From assembly GCA_045642545.1 (NCBI GenBank), contig JAZUJB010000056.1, positions 1-34,113 on the forward strand: a stretch of DNA of 34,113 nt, given 5' to 3'. A program made the position numbers and the translations under genes. The notes beneath the pieces are model-generated. The model was not told where the DNA came from. It did no database searches and was given only the letters and a program-made list of their open reading frames with translations. Each line of letters starts with the position of its first letter. Position 1 is the first letter of the stretch. Of the stretch, positions 7,625 through 14,582 are shown piece by piece. This DNA comes from F23-B02 sp045642545 (GTDB lineage: Bacteria; Bacillota; Clostridia; Oscillospirales; Oscillospiraceae).

Positions 7625-8884
7625 ATGATAAAAGCCGCAGAATTTATGGTCAGCCACGGCATGAACGCCGATAGAATTGACCTGGACCTATACAGCAAAA
7701 TGTGCTGCGAGTATATGCAGCGCGGTCTTAATGAGAAAACGGACATCGTCCCTATGATACCCACCTATCTCAGAGGCGATGCGCAGGTGCCTAAGAATAA
7801 GAAGGTCGCGGTAATCGATGCGGGCGGTACAAATTTCCGCACGGCACTCGTCAGCTTCACAAAGGACGGTGTCAGCTTTGAAAACCTTCAAAAGCACAGC
7901 ATGCCCGGCACAACCGAGCCTGCAAGCTGGGAGAAATTTATCTCCCACACCGCCGACTGCGTAGAGCCGCTTATGGCGGAAACTGAGGAGATAGGCTTCT
8001 GCTTTTCCTATCCTGCCGAGGTTACGGAGAATATTGACAGCCGTGTTTTAAGTCTTACAAAGCAGGTTAAGATTGAAGGCGCAGAGGGTAAGCTTTTAGG
8101 TGCAGACCTCAGGAAAGAGCTTGAGGGCAGGGGAGTCAAGGTAAGCAAAATAGTTGTACTAAACGACACCCCCGCAACACTTCTCGGTGGCTCTGCTCAG
8201 CTTAAAAAGTCGAGCTACGGCGGATTTATCGGTATGGTAGCAGGCACGGGCGTTAACAGCTGCTGCATGGTACCTGATAAGGCCGTCAAAAAGCTCGGAC
8301 TTAACGGCGACAAGAGAATGCTTATTAATCTGGAATCCGGCTCGTTTGACGGATTTTTCAGAGGCGATTTCGACATCGAAATGGACGAAGCTCTTGCCGA
8401 TACCGGCCATTACATAGGCGAAAAAATGTGCTCGGGCGCATATCTCGGAGAGCTGTGCCTGCACACCCTTAAGGCCGCCGCAAACGAGGGTGTGTTCTCC
8501 GACAAGGGCCGCGATTTTGTTCTCGGTCTTGAGTTTATGAACAGCGCAACTGCCGATAAATGGGGCACGGGCAAGCTGCCTAAGGGTCTTTGCGGCGAGG
8601 ACGGAGTCAATGCGGTTTACATAATATGCGAACTTTTCGAGCGCGCTGCACGCTGCATGGCATGCATACTGTGCGGAATTCTGCTTCTCACAGGCGAGGG
8701 CGAGAGCAAGCCCGTATGCATCTGCGTTGACGGCTCAATGTTCAACAAGGGCAAGCTGTTCAGACCTGCGCTTGAGGACTGCATGGCAATCTACGCAGGC
8801 GAGATTATGGAACGCAAATATGAGTTTGTAACCGGCGAGGAGCTTTCACTTCTCGGTTCGGCAGCGGCAATTCTCCTCAACTGA
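7625..8884 (+). CDS. Eukaryote-type hexokinase (hexokinase 1/2 family)
   Basis: 419 residues from ATG 7625, five bases after AGGAG. An in-frame TTG at 7598 lies inside the terminator and is rejected. The phosphate-1 motif is VIDAGGTNFRTAL (65-75). GFCFSYPAEVTENIDSRVL followed by SLTK (about 124-146) matches the hexokinase sugar-binding signature. Asp181 in VLNDTPATLLGG is the expected catalytic base, and VAGTGVNSCC (205-214) matches the second phosphate motif. This is the fold class of yeast and animal hexokinases rather than the shorter ROK or Glk types. It probably phosphorylates glucose released from glucans, fitting the glycogen operon elsewhere in the window. Confidence 0.92.
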   Translation: MIKAAEFMVSHGMNADRIDLDLYSKMCCEYMQRGLNEKTDIVPMIPTYLRGDAQVPKNKKVAVIDAGGTNFRTALVSFTKDGVSFENLQKHSMPGTTEPASWEKFISHTADCVEPLMAETEEIGFCFSYPAEVTENIDSRVLSLTKQVKIEGAEGKLLGADLRKELEGRGVKVSKIVVLNDTPATLLGGSAQLKKSSYGGFIGMVAGTGVNSCCMVPDKAVKKLGLNGDKRMLINLESGSFDGFFRGDFDIEMDEALADTGHYIGEKMCSGAYLGELCLHTLKAAANEGVFSDKGRDFVLGLEFMNSATADKWGTGKLPKGLCGEDGVNAVYIICELFERAARCMACILCGILLLTGEGESKPVCICVDGSMFNKGKLFRPALEDCMAIYAGEIMERKYEFVTGEELSLLGSAAAILLN

Positions 8885-8896
8885 GTTTAATCAATC

Positions 8897-8926
8897 AACA
8901 GACGGCATTTCTGCCGTCTGTTTTTT
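8897..8926 (+). terminator. Terminator of hexokinase gene
   Basis: 11-bp perfect stem (8897-8907 / 8912-8922) around TTTC, followed by a T-run. Confidence 0.93.
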
Positions 8927-8936
8927 GCTGTTTTTC

Positions 8937-8965
8937 TTGACAAAACGGCGGCATTGCCGTATTCT
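8937..8965 (+). promoter_or_regulatory. Promoter of the zinc regulon operon
   Basis: TTGACA (8937-8942), 17 bases, TATTCT (8960-8965). The spacer holds the small inverted repeat ACGGC/GCCGT. Confidence 0.7.
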
Positions 8966-8978
8966 AAACGAGCAAAAA

Positions 8979-8993
8979 TGAGAAAATTTCTCA
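8979..8993 (+). promoter_or_regulatory. 7-1-7 palindrome, likely Zur/Fur-family operator
   Basis: TGAGAAA-A-TTTCTCA is a perfect 7-1-7 inverted repeat just downstream of the predicted start site and upstream of the ribosome site GGAGG. The 7-1-7 geometry is that of Fur, Zur and PerR boxes in Firmicutes, and the next gene encodes a Fur-family protein, so autoregulation is likely. Confidence 0.65.
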
Positions 8994-9006
8994 ATTTGGA
9001 GGAGCT

Positions 9007-9399
9007 ATGAGAACAAGCTACCAGACACAACAGAAGACTGCGCTGCTTGAATTCCTCGAAGCTAATGCAGGCAGGCAGTTTACAATAGATGAGATAATTG
9101 CGGCAATGGGCGAAGCTGCGCCCCCGAAGAGCACGGTGTACAGACTTGTAAAAAAGCTGTGCGATGACGGGCAGGCGTGCCGCTTTACGCGCGAGGGCAC
9201 GACAAGTGCGGTGTATCAGCTTTCGGGTAAAAGCTGCTGCGCCGAGCATCTGCACATCAAGTGCGTTGACTGCGGACTGCTCATTCACCTTGACGGTGCT
9301 GCGCAGGAGGCGCTTTCAAAGAATACGGGCTTCGTCATTGACGATGTGCGCAGTATGCTCTACGGGCGCTGTGCCGCTTGTGCGGGGAGGTCAAAATGA
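9007..9399 (+). CDS. zur: Fur-family regulator, probably the zinc sensor Zur
   Basis: 130 residues. The winged helix is at about 8-72, with recognition region PPKSTVYRLVKKLCDDG. The dimerisation part carries HLHIKCVDCG (His81, His83, Cys86, Cys89) and a second CAAC (Cys122, Cys125); these form the structural and regulatory metal sites of the family. Its stop overlaps the start of the zinc-binding lipoprotein gene (ATGA), and the operon continues with znuC and znuB, which is the reason for choosing Zur rather than Fur or PerR. It most likely represses this operon when zinc is plentiful. The symbol rests on context. Confidence 0.85.
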   Translation: MRTSYQTQQKTALLEFLEANAGRQFTIDEIIAAMGEAAPPKSTVYRLVKKLCDDGQACRFTREGTTSAVYQLSGKSCCAEHLHIKCVDCGLLIHLDGAAQEALSKNTGFVIDDVRSMLYGRCAACAGRSK

Positions 9400-10313
9400 A
9401 AAGACTGACCGCTATGATAATTGCAATGTGTCTGCTGCTTACCGCCTGCGGCTACGAGCAGCAGCCCGTAAGCGACAGCTCAAAGCTGCAGATTGTCTGC
9501 ACAAGCTTTCCTGCGTATGACTTTGCGCGTGAGATAGCAGGGGACAGGGCAGAGCTTACGCTGCTCATAAAGCCCGGCGCCGAGGTACATTCCTATGAGC
9601 CCACGCCAAAGGACATTATTAAAATTCAGGAATGCGACCTGTTTATCTGCAACGGCGGCGAATCCGAGGAATGGGTTGAATCGCTGATATCGCCTGAGCT
9701 GAATGTTATATATATGATGGACTGCGTTGACACGGTTGAGGAGACTTCGGAGGGCATCTATACTGCGGAAAACGAGGAAGAAGCAGAGCTTGACGAGCAT
9801 GTGTGGACCTCACCGCTGAATGCCGCTGACATTTCCGAGGCAATATGTAAGGCTCTGTGCAGGCTTGATGAGGCCAATGCGGCGGAATATACGGTGAGAT
9901 TTGAAGCCTTTAACGCAAGCCTTCTTGAGCTTGACGCTCAGTTTGCCGCAGCAGTCAGAAACGCAGAGCACGACACGCTGATATTTGCCGACCGCTTCCC
10001 GATGCGCTATTTCACACTCCGCTACGGACTGAAGTACTATGCGGCATTTCCGGGCTGCGCATCGGAAACCGAGCCCTCGGCAAGGACAGTTGCGTATCTG
10101 ATTGACCGCGTGCGCGAGGACAATATCCCCGCAGTTTTGTATATGGAGTTTTCAAACGAGAAGATGGCAGATGTAATCTGCGAGGACACGGGCTGCAAGA
10201 AGCTGCCGTTTTATTCAGCGCACAGCGTTACGGCGCAGCAGTTTGAGGACGGCGTAACATATATAGACCTTATGCGAATTAATCTTAAATCACTGAAGGA
10301 GGCTCTCGGCTGA
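9396..10313 (+). CDS. znuA: Zinc ABC transporter substrate-binding lipoprotein
   Basis: 305 residues from ATG 9396 with GGGAGG upstream; the ATG overlaps the zur stop. The signal peptide ends in lipobox LTAC (Cys18), so the mature protein is anchored outside the membrane. It is a cluster A-I (ZnuA/TroA) binding protein: His65 in GAEVHSYEPTP and His135 in DEHVWTSP are metal ligands. The position usually holding the third His has Asp199 (FADRFPMRYF), and the loop before DEHVW is acidic (EEEAELDE) rather than His-rich. The SETEPSA segment is where the fourth ligand is expected. The gene sits in an operon with zur, znuC and znuB. Confidence 0.9.
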   Translation: MKRLTAMIIAMCLLLTACGYEQQPVSDSSKLQIVCTSFPAYDFAREIAGDRAELTLLIKPGAEVHSYEPTPKDIIKIQECDLFICNGGESEEWVESLISPELNVIYMMDCVDTVEETSEGIYTAENEEEAELDEHVWTSPLNAADISEAICKALCRLDEANAAEYTVRFEAFNASLLELDAQFAAAVRNAEHDTLIFADRFPMRYFTLRYGLKYYAAFPGCASETEPSARTVAYLIDRVREDNIPAVLYMEFSNEKMADVICEDTGCKKLPFYSAHSVTAQQFEDGVTYIDLMRINLKSLKEALG

Positions 10314-11020
10314 TGGCACAGATTACCTGCAAAAACCTGAGCTTTGCCTATGACGGCGAAACAGTCCTGAGCGGGATTGACTTTTCAATAGAAGCAGGCT
10401 CTTATCTCTGCATAGTCGGAGAAAACGGCTCGGGCAAGTCAACTCTTATGAAGGGACTGCTCGGACTTAAAACCCCCACAAGCGGCAGCATCGAGCTCGG
10501 TGACGGCCTTAAGCATACCGAAATCGGCTATCTTCCGCAGCAGACTCAGCTGCAGCGAGATTTTCCTGCCTCGGTTTACGAGGTTGTGCTGTCGGGCAGA
10601 CTCAACTCAATGGGCGGCAGACTTTTCTACAATGCAGAGGATAAGAAGGCCGCGCAGGAGAATATGGAGCGCCTCGGCATTGAGGATATAAAAGACCGCT
10701 GCTATATGGAGCTTTCGGGCGGACAGCAGCAGCGAGTGCTGCTTGCCCGCGCAATGTGCGCAACGAAGAAGCTTCTGCTGCTTGATGAGCCGGTAACCGG
10801 ACTTGACCCCGTTGCGACAAATGAGATGTACAACCTTATAAAGCTTGTCAATCTCTGTGACAATACAAGCGTTATTATGATTTCGCACGATATACACGAG
10901 GCCGTGCGCTACGCAACGCATATTCTGCACCTCGGCAACCGTCAGCTGTTTTTCGGCACAACCGCCGAATACCGCGAGAGTGCGCTTGCCCGCAGATTTG
11001 TAGGAGGTGGCAGAGCATGA
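10313..11020 (+). CDS. znuC: Zinc ABC transporter ATPase
   Basis: 235 residues. Walker A GENGSGKST (about 37-45), Q-loop in LPQQTQL, signature LSGGQQQR, Walker B LLLLDEP and the switch histidine in ISHDIHEA are all present, so it should be active. The start overlaps the znuA stop by one base (TGATG) and its end overlaps znuB by four bases, showing tight coupling. It powers import of the metal bound by the upstream lipoprotein through the downstream permease. Confidence 0.94.
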   Translation: MAQITCKNLSFAYDGETVLSGIDFSIEAGSYLCIVGENGSGKSTLMKGLLGLKTPTSGSIELGDGLKHTEIGYLPQQTQLQRDFPASVYEVVLSGRLNSMGGRLFYNAEDKKAAQENMERLGIEDIKDRCYMELSGGQQQRVLLARAMCATKKLLLLDEPVTGLDPVATNEMYNLIKLVNLCDNTSVIMISHDIHEAVRYATHILHLGNRQLFFGTTAEYRESALARRFVGGGRA

Positions 11021-11838
11021 TTGAGCTTATCAGCGAAATGTTTTCCTACCACTTCATGACCCGCGCGGTTGTTGTCGGCATTCTCGTATCGCTTTGCGCG
11101 GCACTTCTGGGCGTATCTCTTGTACTCAAGCGCTATTCGATGATAGGCGACGGACTGTCTCATGTCGGCTTCGGCGCGCTTGCAATTGCGGCGGCGCTCA
11201 ATGTCGCACCGCTTGCACTGTCGGTACCCGTGGTGATTGCCGCGGCGTTTCTTCTGCTTCGCATAAGCCAGTCAAGCCGTATAAAGGGCGATGCCGCCAT
11301 TGCGCTGATTTCCTCAAGCGCACTTGCAATAGGCGTTGCCGTAGTATCGGTAACAACGGGTATGAACACAGATGTTTCAAACTATATGTTCGGCAGCATT
11401 CTGTCTCTCAGCAGGGCAGACGCGGTGCTCAGCGTAGCACTGTCGGCAATAGTGCTTATTATGTTCGTGATGCTGTATCCGAGAATTTTTGCAGTTACCT
11501 TTGATGAGAGCTTTGCAAGGGCAACCGGCACAAATGCTGACAGATACAACACCGTGCTTGCCGTTCTGACCGCGGTAACGGTGGTAATAGGAATGCGAAT
11601 GATGGGCGCACTCTTAATCTCAAGCCTCATCATTTTCCCTGCGCTTACGAGCATGCGAATCTGCTGCAGCTTTAAGTCCGTTGTTATGTGCTCGGCGGTT
11701 GTATCCGTGGTGTGCTTCGTGCTCGGAATGGTGGTATCTTATGCACTTGAGCTTCCCTCGGGTGCAAGCGTTGTAATAATCAATATTATTGCATTCCTGG
11801 CCTTTTCTCTTGCAGCCTTACTAAAAAGAAGAGCATAA
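11017..11838 (+). CDS. znuB: Zinc ABC transporter permease
   Basis: 273 residues with about eight membrane helices, of the ABC-3 (ZnuB/TroC) family. Typical stretches are GVSLVLKRYSMIGDGLSHVGFGALA near the N-terminus, FDESFARATG in the middle, and MRMMGALLISSLIIFPALT, the coupling region. The ATG lies inside the end of znuC (4-base overlap). A strong terminator follows, so it ends the zur-znuACB operon. Confidence 0.94.
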   Translation: MIELISEMFSYHFMTRAVVVGILVSLCAALLGVSLVLKRYSMIGDGLSHVGFGALAIAAALNVAPLALSVPVVIAAAFLLLRISQSSRIKGDAAIALISSSALAIGVAVVSVTTGMNTDVSNYMFGSILSLSRADAVLSVALSAIVLIMFVMLYPRIFAVTFDESFARATGTNADRYNTVLAVLTAVTVVIGMRMMGALLISSLIIFPALTSMRICCSFKSVVMCSAVVSVVCFVLGMVVSYALELPSGASVVIINIIAFLAFSLAALLKRRA

Positions 11839-11858
11839 AACTGTACAAGTATAACAAA

Positions 11859-11893
11859 AAATCGGACCTGTTCACCAAAAACAGGTCCGATTT
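11859..11893 (+). terminator. Terminator of the zinc operon
   Basis: 14-bp perfect stem (11859-11872 / 11880-11893) with a 7-base loop. The stem starts in an A-run and ends in TTT. Confidence 0.88.
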
Positions 11894-11906
11894 CTGTTGA
11901 AATTAT

Positions 11907-12023
11907 ATTCAAATATTCATTATACAATGAATATTCACGGGAAAATGAATAATATTCATAGAAATGCAACCAAAACAGAAAAAATACGAATATTTTTTCA
12001 AAAAAGTGTTGACACGCATGAAT
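11907..12023 (+). promoter_or_regulatory. Cluster of ArgR-like TGAAT/ATTCA half-sites
   Basis: Seven copies of ATTCA or TGAAT lie in 117 bases: 11907-11911, 11915-11919, 11928-11932, 11933-11937, 11946-11950, 11954-11958 and 12019-12023. They form a perfect 10-bp inverted repeat (11912-11921 / 11926-11935), the palindrome TGAATATTCA (11928-11937) and the 7-1-7 palindrome ATGAATA-A-TATTCAT (11945-11959). The last copy is inside the promoter spacer. ArgR boxes have TGAAT...ATTCA symmetry, and the gene downstream is a polar amino-acid importer. Confidence 0.55.
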
Positions 12024-12037
12024 ATATATGCTAATAT
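12009..12037 (+). promoter_or_regulatory. Promoter of the amino-acid ABC operon
   Basis: TTGACA (12009-12014), 17 bases, TAATAT (12032-12037), with an extended-10 TG two bases before. A hairpin GCGATG/CATCGC (12055-12060 / 12068-12073) lies in the 5' leader, before GAGG at 12088-12091. Confidence 0.8.
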
Positions 12038-12100
12038 TAGCAGCGTTAACAGAAGCGATGTTGAAAGCATCGCAAACTATTAAAATTGAGGTACATAAAA

Positions 12101-12997
12101 ATGAAAAAATTCATCTCCCTGATGCTTGCACTCGTTATGGTGTTTGCACTTTGCGCATGCGGCGGCAACGCTGGTAAAGACGCAGCAGACGAAACCGATT
12201 ACTCCACCTGGACTCTTGACCAGCTCAAGGCTGAGCTCAAGACCGTAAACGACGGTAAGTTCACCGTTGCAACCAGCCCCGACTTTGCTCCCTATGAGTT
12301 CTATGCACTCGATGCAGACAACAACCCCACTCTCGCAGGCTTCGATATGGCATTTGCTCAGTACATCGCTGACAAGCTCGGCCTCGAGCTCGAGGTTATC
12401 CCCATGGACTTTGACGGCACCATTTCCGAGCTCGGCGCAAAGAAGGTTGATGTCAGCATGGCTGGCTACTCTCCCGACCCCAAGCGTGAGTCTCTCATGA
12501 ACTTCACCGATATCTACTACGAAGGCACTCAGTCCTTTGTAACCACCAAGGCAATGCAGGATGTTATCACTTCCATGGAAGTTGCAAACGATGCTCAGTA
12601 CCAGATCGGCGCACAGACCGGTTCCATCCAGGCTGACCTCGCAGTCAAGAACACTCCCGATGCTGATATCCTCAACCTCGCAAAGGTAACCGATATCGTT
12701 GCAGAGCTCGTTTCCGGCAAGCTCGACGGCGCATTCATGGAGACCGTTGTTGCTCAGAGCTACCAGAAGAACTACCCTGAAATCGTAATCGTAAGCGATG
12801 TTCCCTATGACCAGGCTGGCTCCGCAATCGGTGTCAACAAGGACAACGCAGTTCTGCTCGCAGCACTGAACCTCATCATTGCAGAGGCTAAGGAAGACGG
12901 CTCCCTCGCAAAGTTCGTTGCAGATGCAAACGAGCTCGCAACCGGCAACAAGTACGAAGGTCTGCTTGACGAGAACGGCAAGGTTGTCGAAGGTTAA
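12101..12997 (+). CDS. Polar amino-acid ABC transporter substrate-binding lipoprotein
   Basis: 298 residues from ATG 12101 (GAGG nine bases upstream; a TTG at 12086 is inside the leader and rejected). The signal peptide ends in lipobox ALCAC, anchoring it on the outer face of the membrane. The SBP_bac_3 fold is shown by KFTVATSPDFAPYEFY, GFDMAFAQYIADKLG, FDGTISELGAKKVDVSMAGYS, RESLMNFTDIYYEGTQ and GAQTGSIQADLA. The family binds polar or basic amino acids, glutamine or cystine. Very biased codon use suggests high expression. A stem-loop separates it from the permease, a usual way to keep the binding protein in excess. Confidence 0.93.
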   Translation: MKKFISLMLALVMVFALCACGGNAGKDAADETDYSTWTLDQLKAELKTVNDGKFTVATSPDFAPYEFYALDADNNPTLAGFDMAFAQYIADKLGLELEVIPMDFDGTISELGAKKVDVSMAGYSPDPKRESLMNFTDIYYEGTQSFVTTKAMQDVITSMEVANDAQYQIGAQTGSIQADLAVKNTPDADILNLAKVTDIVAELVSGKLDGAFMETVVAQSYQKNYPEIVIVSDVPYDQAGSAIGVNKDNAVLLAALNLIIAEAKEDGSLAKFVADANELATGNKYEGLLDENGKVVEG

Positions 12998-13021
12998 GCT
13001 TTAGGTAAAGACTAAATATTC

Positions 13022-13050
13022 ATTCTCCCCGGAGACACTCCGGGGAGAAT
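13022..13050 (+). other. Intercistronic stem-loop between binding protein and permease
   Basis: 13-bp perfect stem (13022-13034 / 13038-13050) around ACA, followed by TTCCCGTTTT rather than a clean T-run. Such hairpins protect upstream mRNA or terminate partially, giving more binding protein than permease. Confidence 0.8.
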
Positions 13051-13075
13051 TTCCCGTTTTAGAAAGGATAAGCAT

Positions 13076-13852
13076 ATGATTACTTCCGAAGGTTTTGCGC
13101 TGACATGGAAATATATCAGCATGTTTGTGGACGGTCTTGTCTGCACAATTTCACTGTCATTGCTTACTGTTATATTCGGTTTCATCCTCGCGCTTGTACT
13201 TGCAGTTATGCGTATGAGCGGCTGGAAGCCGTTTAAGAAGCTCGCACTTGATAAGAACGGACATCTGCGCGAGCAGGGCGTAATTACTGCCATCAGTAAC
13301 TTCAGACCCCTCAACTTCATCTCAAGCATTTATGTAGAGATTTTCCGTGCAACTCCTCTTATTGTACAGCTGTTCGTAATCTACTACATAGTAATGGGCG
13401 ATATGACTCTGCCCAGCTTCAAGCTCTTCGGAAACATCCGATTTGAGCGCTTCCTGCCCGGTGTTGTTGCACTGTCCCTTAACTCTGCAGCTTACCTGTG
13501 CGAGATTATCCGCTCCGGTATCCAGAGCGTTGACGGCGGCCAGACTGAGGCGGCACGCTCCCTCGGCCTCACTCAGGCACAGAATATGCGCTTCATTGTT
13601 CTGCCGCAGGCAATCAAGAACATTCTCCCCGCAATCGCAAACGAATTTGTCACCATAATCAAGGAGTCCTCAATCTGCTGGACCATCGGTGTTCAGGACA
13701 TCATGTACGCTGTCAACAGCATCAAGGGCGCGACCTATCGAATTGCCGAGCCTCTTATCATTGCAACGGCGGTTTACTTCTGCCTGACTTACCCCACCTC
13801 CAAGATTATTGAACACTTTGAAAGGAAGATGAGCGTCGGTGATAAACGATAA
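13076..13852 (+). CDS. Polar amino-acid ABC transporter permease
   Basis: 258 residues with five or more membrane helices, of the HisM/GlnP type. The N-terminal part has LVCTISLSLLTVIFGFILAL, the middle has IEIFRATPLIVQLF-like EIFRATPLIVQLFVIYY, and the coupling loop carries the EAA motif TEAARSLGLTQAQNMRFIVLP. Only one permease gene is present, so a homodimer is expected. The ATPase gene begins 14 bases before its end. Confidence 0.94.
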   Translation: MITSEGFALTWKYISMFVDGLVCTISLSLLTVIFGFILALVLAVMRMSGWKPFKKLALDKNGHLREQGVITAISNFRPLNFISSIYVEIFRATPLIVQLFVIYYIVMGDMTLPSFKLFGNIRFERFLPGVVALSLNSAAYLCEIIRSGIQSVDGGQTEAARSLGLTQAQNMRFIVLPQAIKNILPAIANEFVTIIKESSICWTIGVQDIMYAVNSIKGATYRIAEPLIIATAVYFCLTYPTSKIIEHFERKMSVGDKR

Positions 13853-14582
13853 GATTATTCAGGTCAAAGACCTTAAAAAGTACTATAAAAAAGGCACCAT
13901 CAAGGCTCTTGACGGCGTCAGCGTAGATATCAACCGCGGCGATGTCATGGTCGTTATCGGACCCTCCGGCTCCGGTAAGTCCACTCTTCTGCGCTCTCTC
14001 AACCTGCTTGAGGAGCCCACCGGCGGCACCATCATCTTCGAGGAAACCGATATTACCGACAAGAAGATTGATATCAACCTGCACCGTCAGAAGATGGGCA
14101 TGGTTTTCCAGCACTTCAATCTCTTCCCCCACAAGACCATTCTTGAGAATATGATTCTTGCACCCGTTGAGGTCAAGAAGGTCCCCAAAGAAGAGGCAAT
14201 AAAGAAGGCAATGGCACTGCTCGAGCGCGTAGGTCTTGCCGACCGCGCAGATGCATATCCCATTCAGCTTTCCGGCGGTCAGAAGCAGCGTGTCGCAATA
14301 GTGCGCGCACTGTGTATGGAGCCCGATGTAATGCTCTTTGACGAGCCCACCTCTGCACTCGACCCCGAAATGGTCGGCGAGGTTCTCGATGTTATGAAGG
14401 AACTTGCAGTTGAAGGTATGACAATGGTGGTCGTTACTCACGAGATGGGCTTTGCCCGTGAGGTCGGCAACCGTGTTCTGTTTATGGCAGAAGGCAAGCT
14501 CATCGAAGAGGGTACTCCCGAGGAAATATTCGAGCATCCTCAGAGCGAGCGTCTGCAGGACTTCCTGTCTAAGGTGCTGTGA
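13839..14582 (+). CDS. Polar amino-acid ABC transporter ATPase
   Basis: 247 residues of the GlnQ/HisP type. Walker A GPSGSGKST, Q-loop VFQHFNLFPH, signature LSGGQKQR, Walker B VMLFDEPTSALDPE and switch His in THEMGFAREV are intact. The only start near the ABC domain N-terminus is GTG 13839, which overlaps the permease end by 14 bases and has AAGGA about 12 bases upstream. Its stop TGA overlaps the ATG of the following amidohydrolase, which links that enzyme to the transporter. Confidence 0.93.
   Translation: MINDKIIQVKDLKKYYKKGTIKALDGVSVDINRGDVMVVIGPSGSGKSTLLRSLNLLEEPTGGTIIFEETDITDKKIDINLHRQKMGMVFQHFNLFPHKTILENMILAPVEVKKVPKEEAIKKAMALLERVGLADRADAYPIQLSGGQKQRVAIVRALCMEPDVMLFDEPTSALDPEMVGEVLDVMKELAVEGMTMVVVTHEMGFAREVGNRVLFMAEGKLIEEGTPEEIFEHPQSERLQDFLSKVL

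Noticed and set aside
13806..14537. 243-codon open frame opposite the amino-acid ABC ATPase
   Set aside because: Codon-aligned shadow of a clear ABC ATPase gene; no ribosome site and no known protein pattern.
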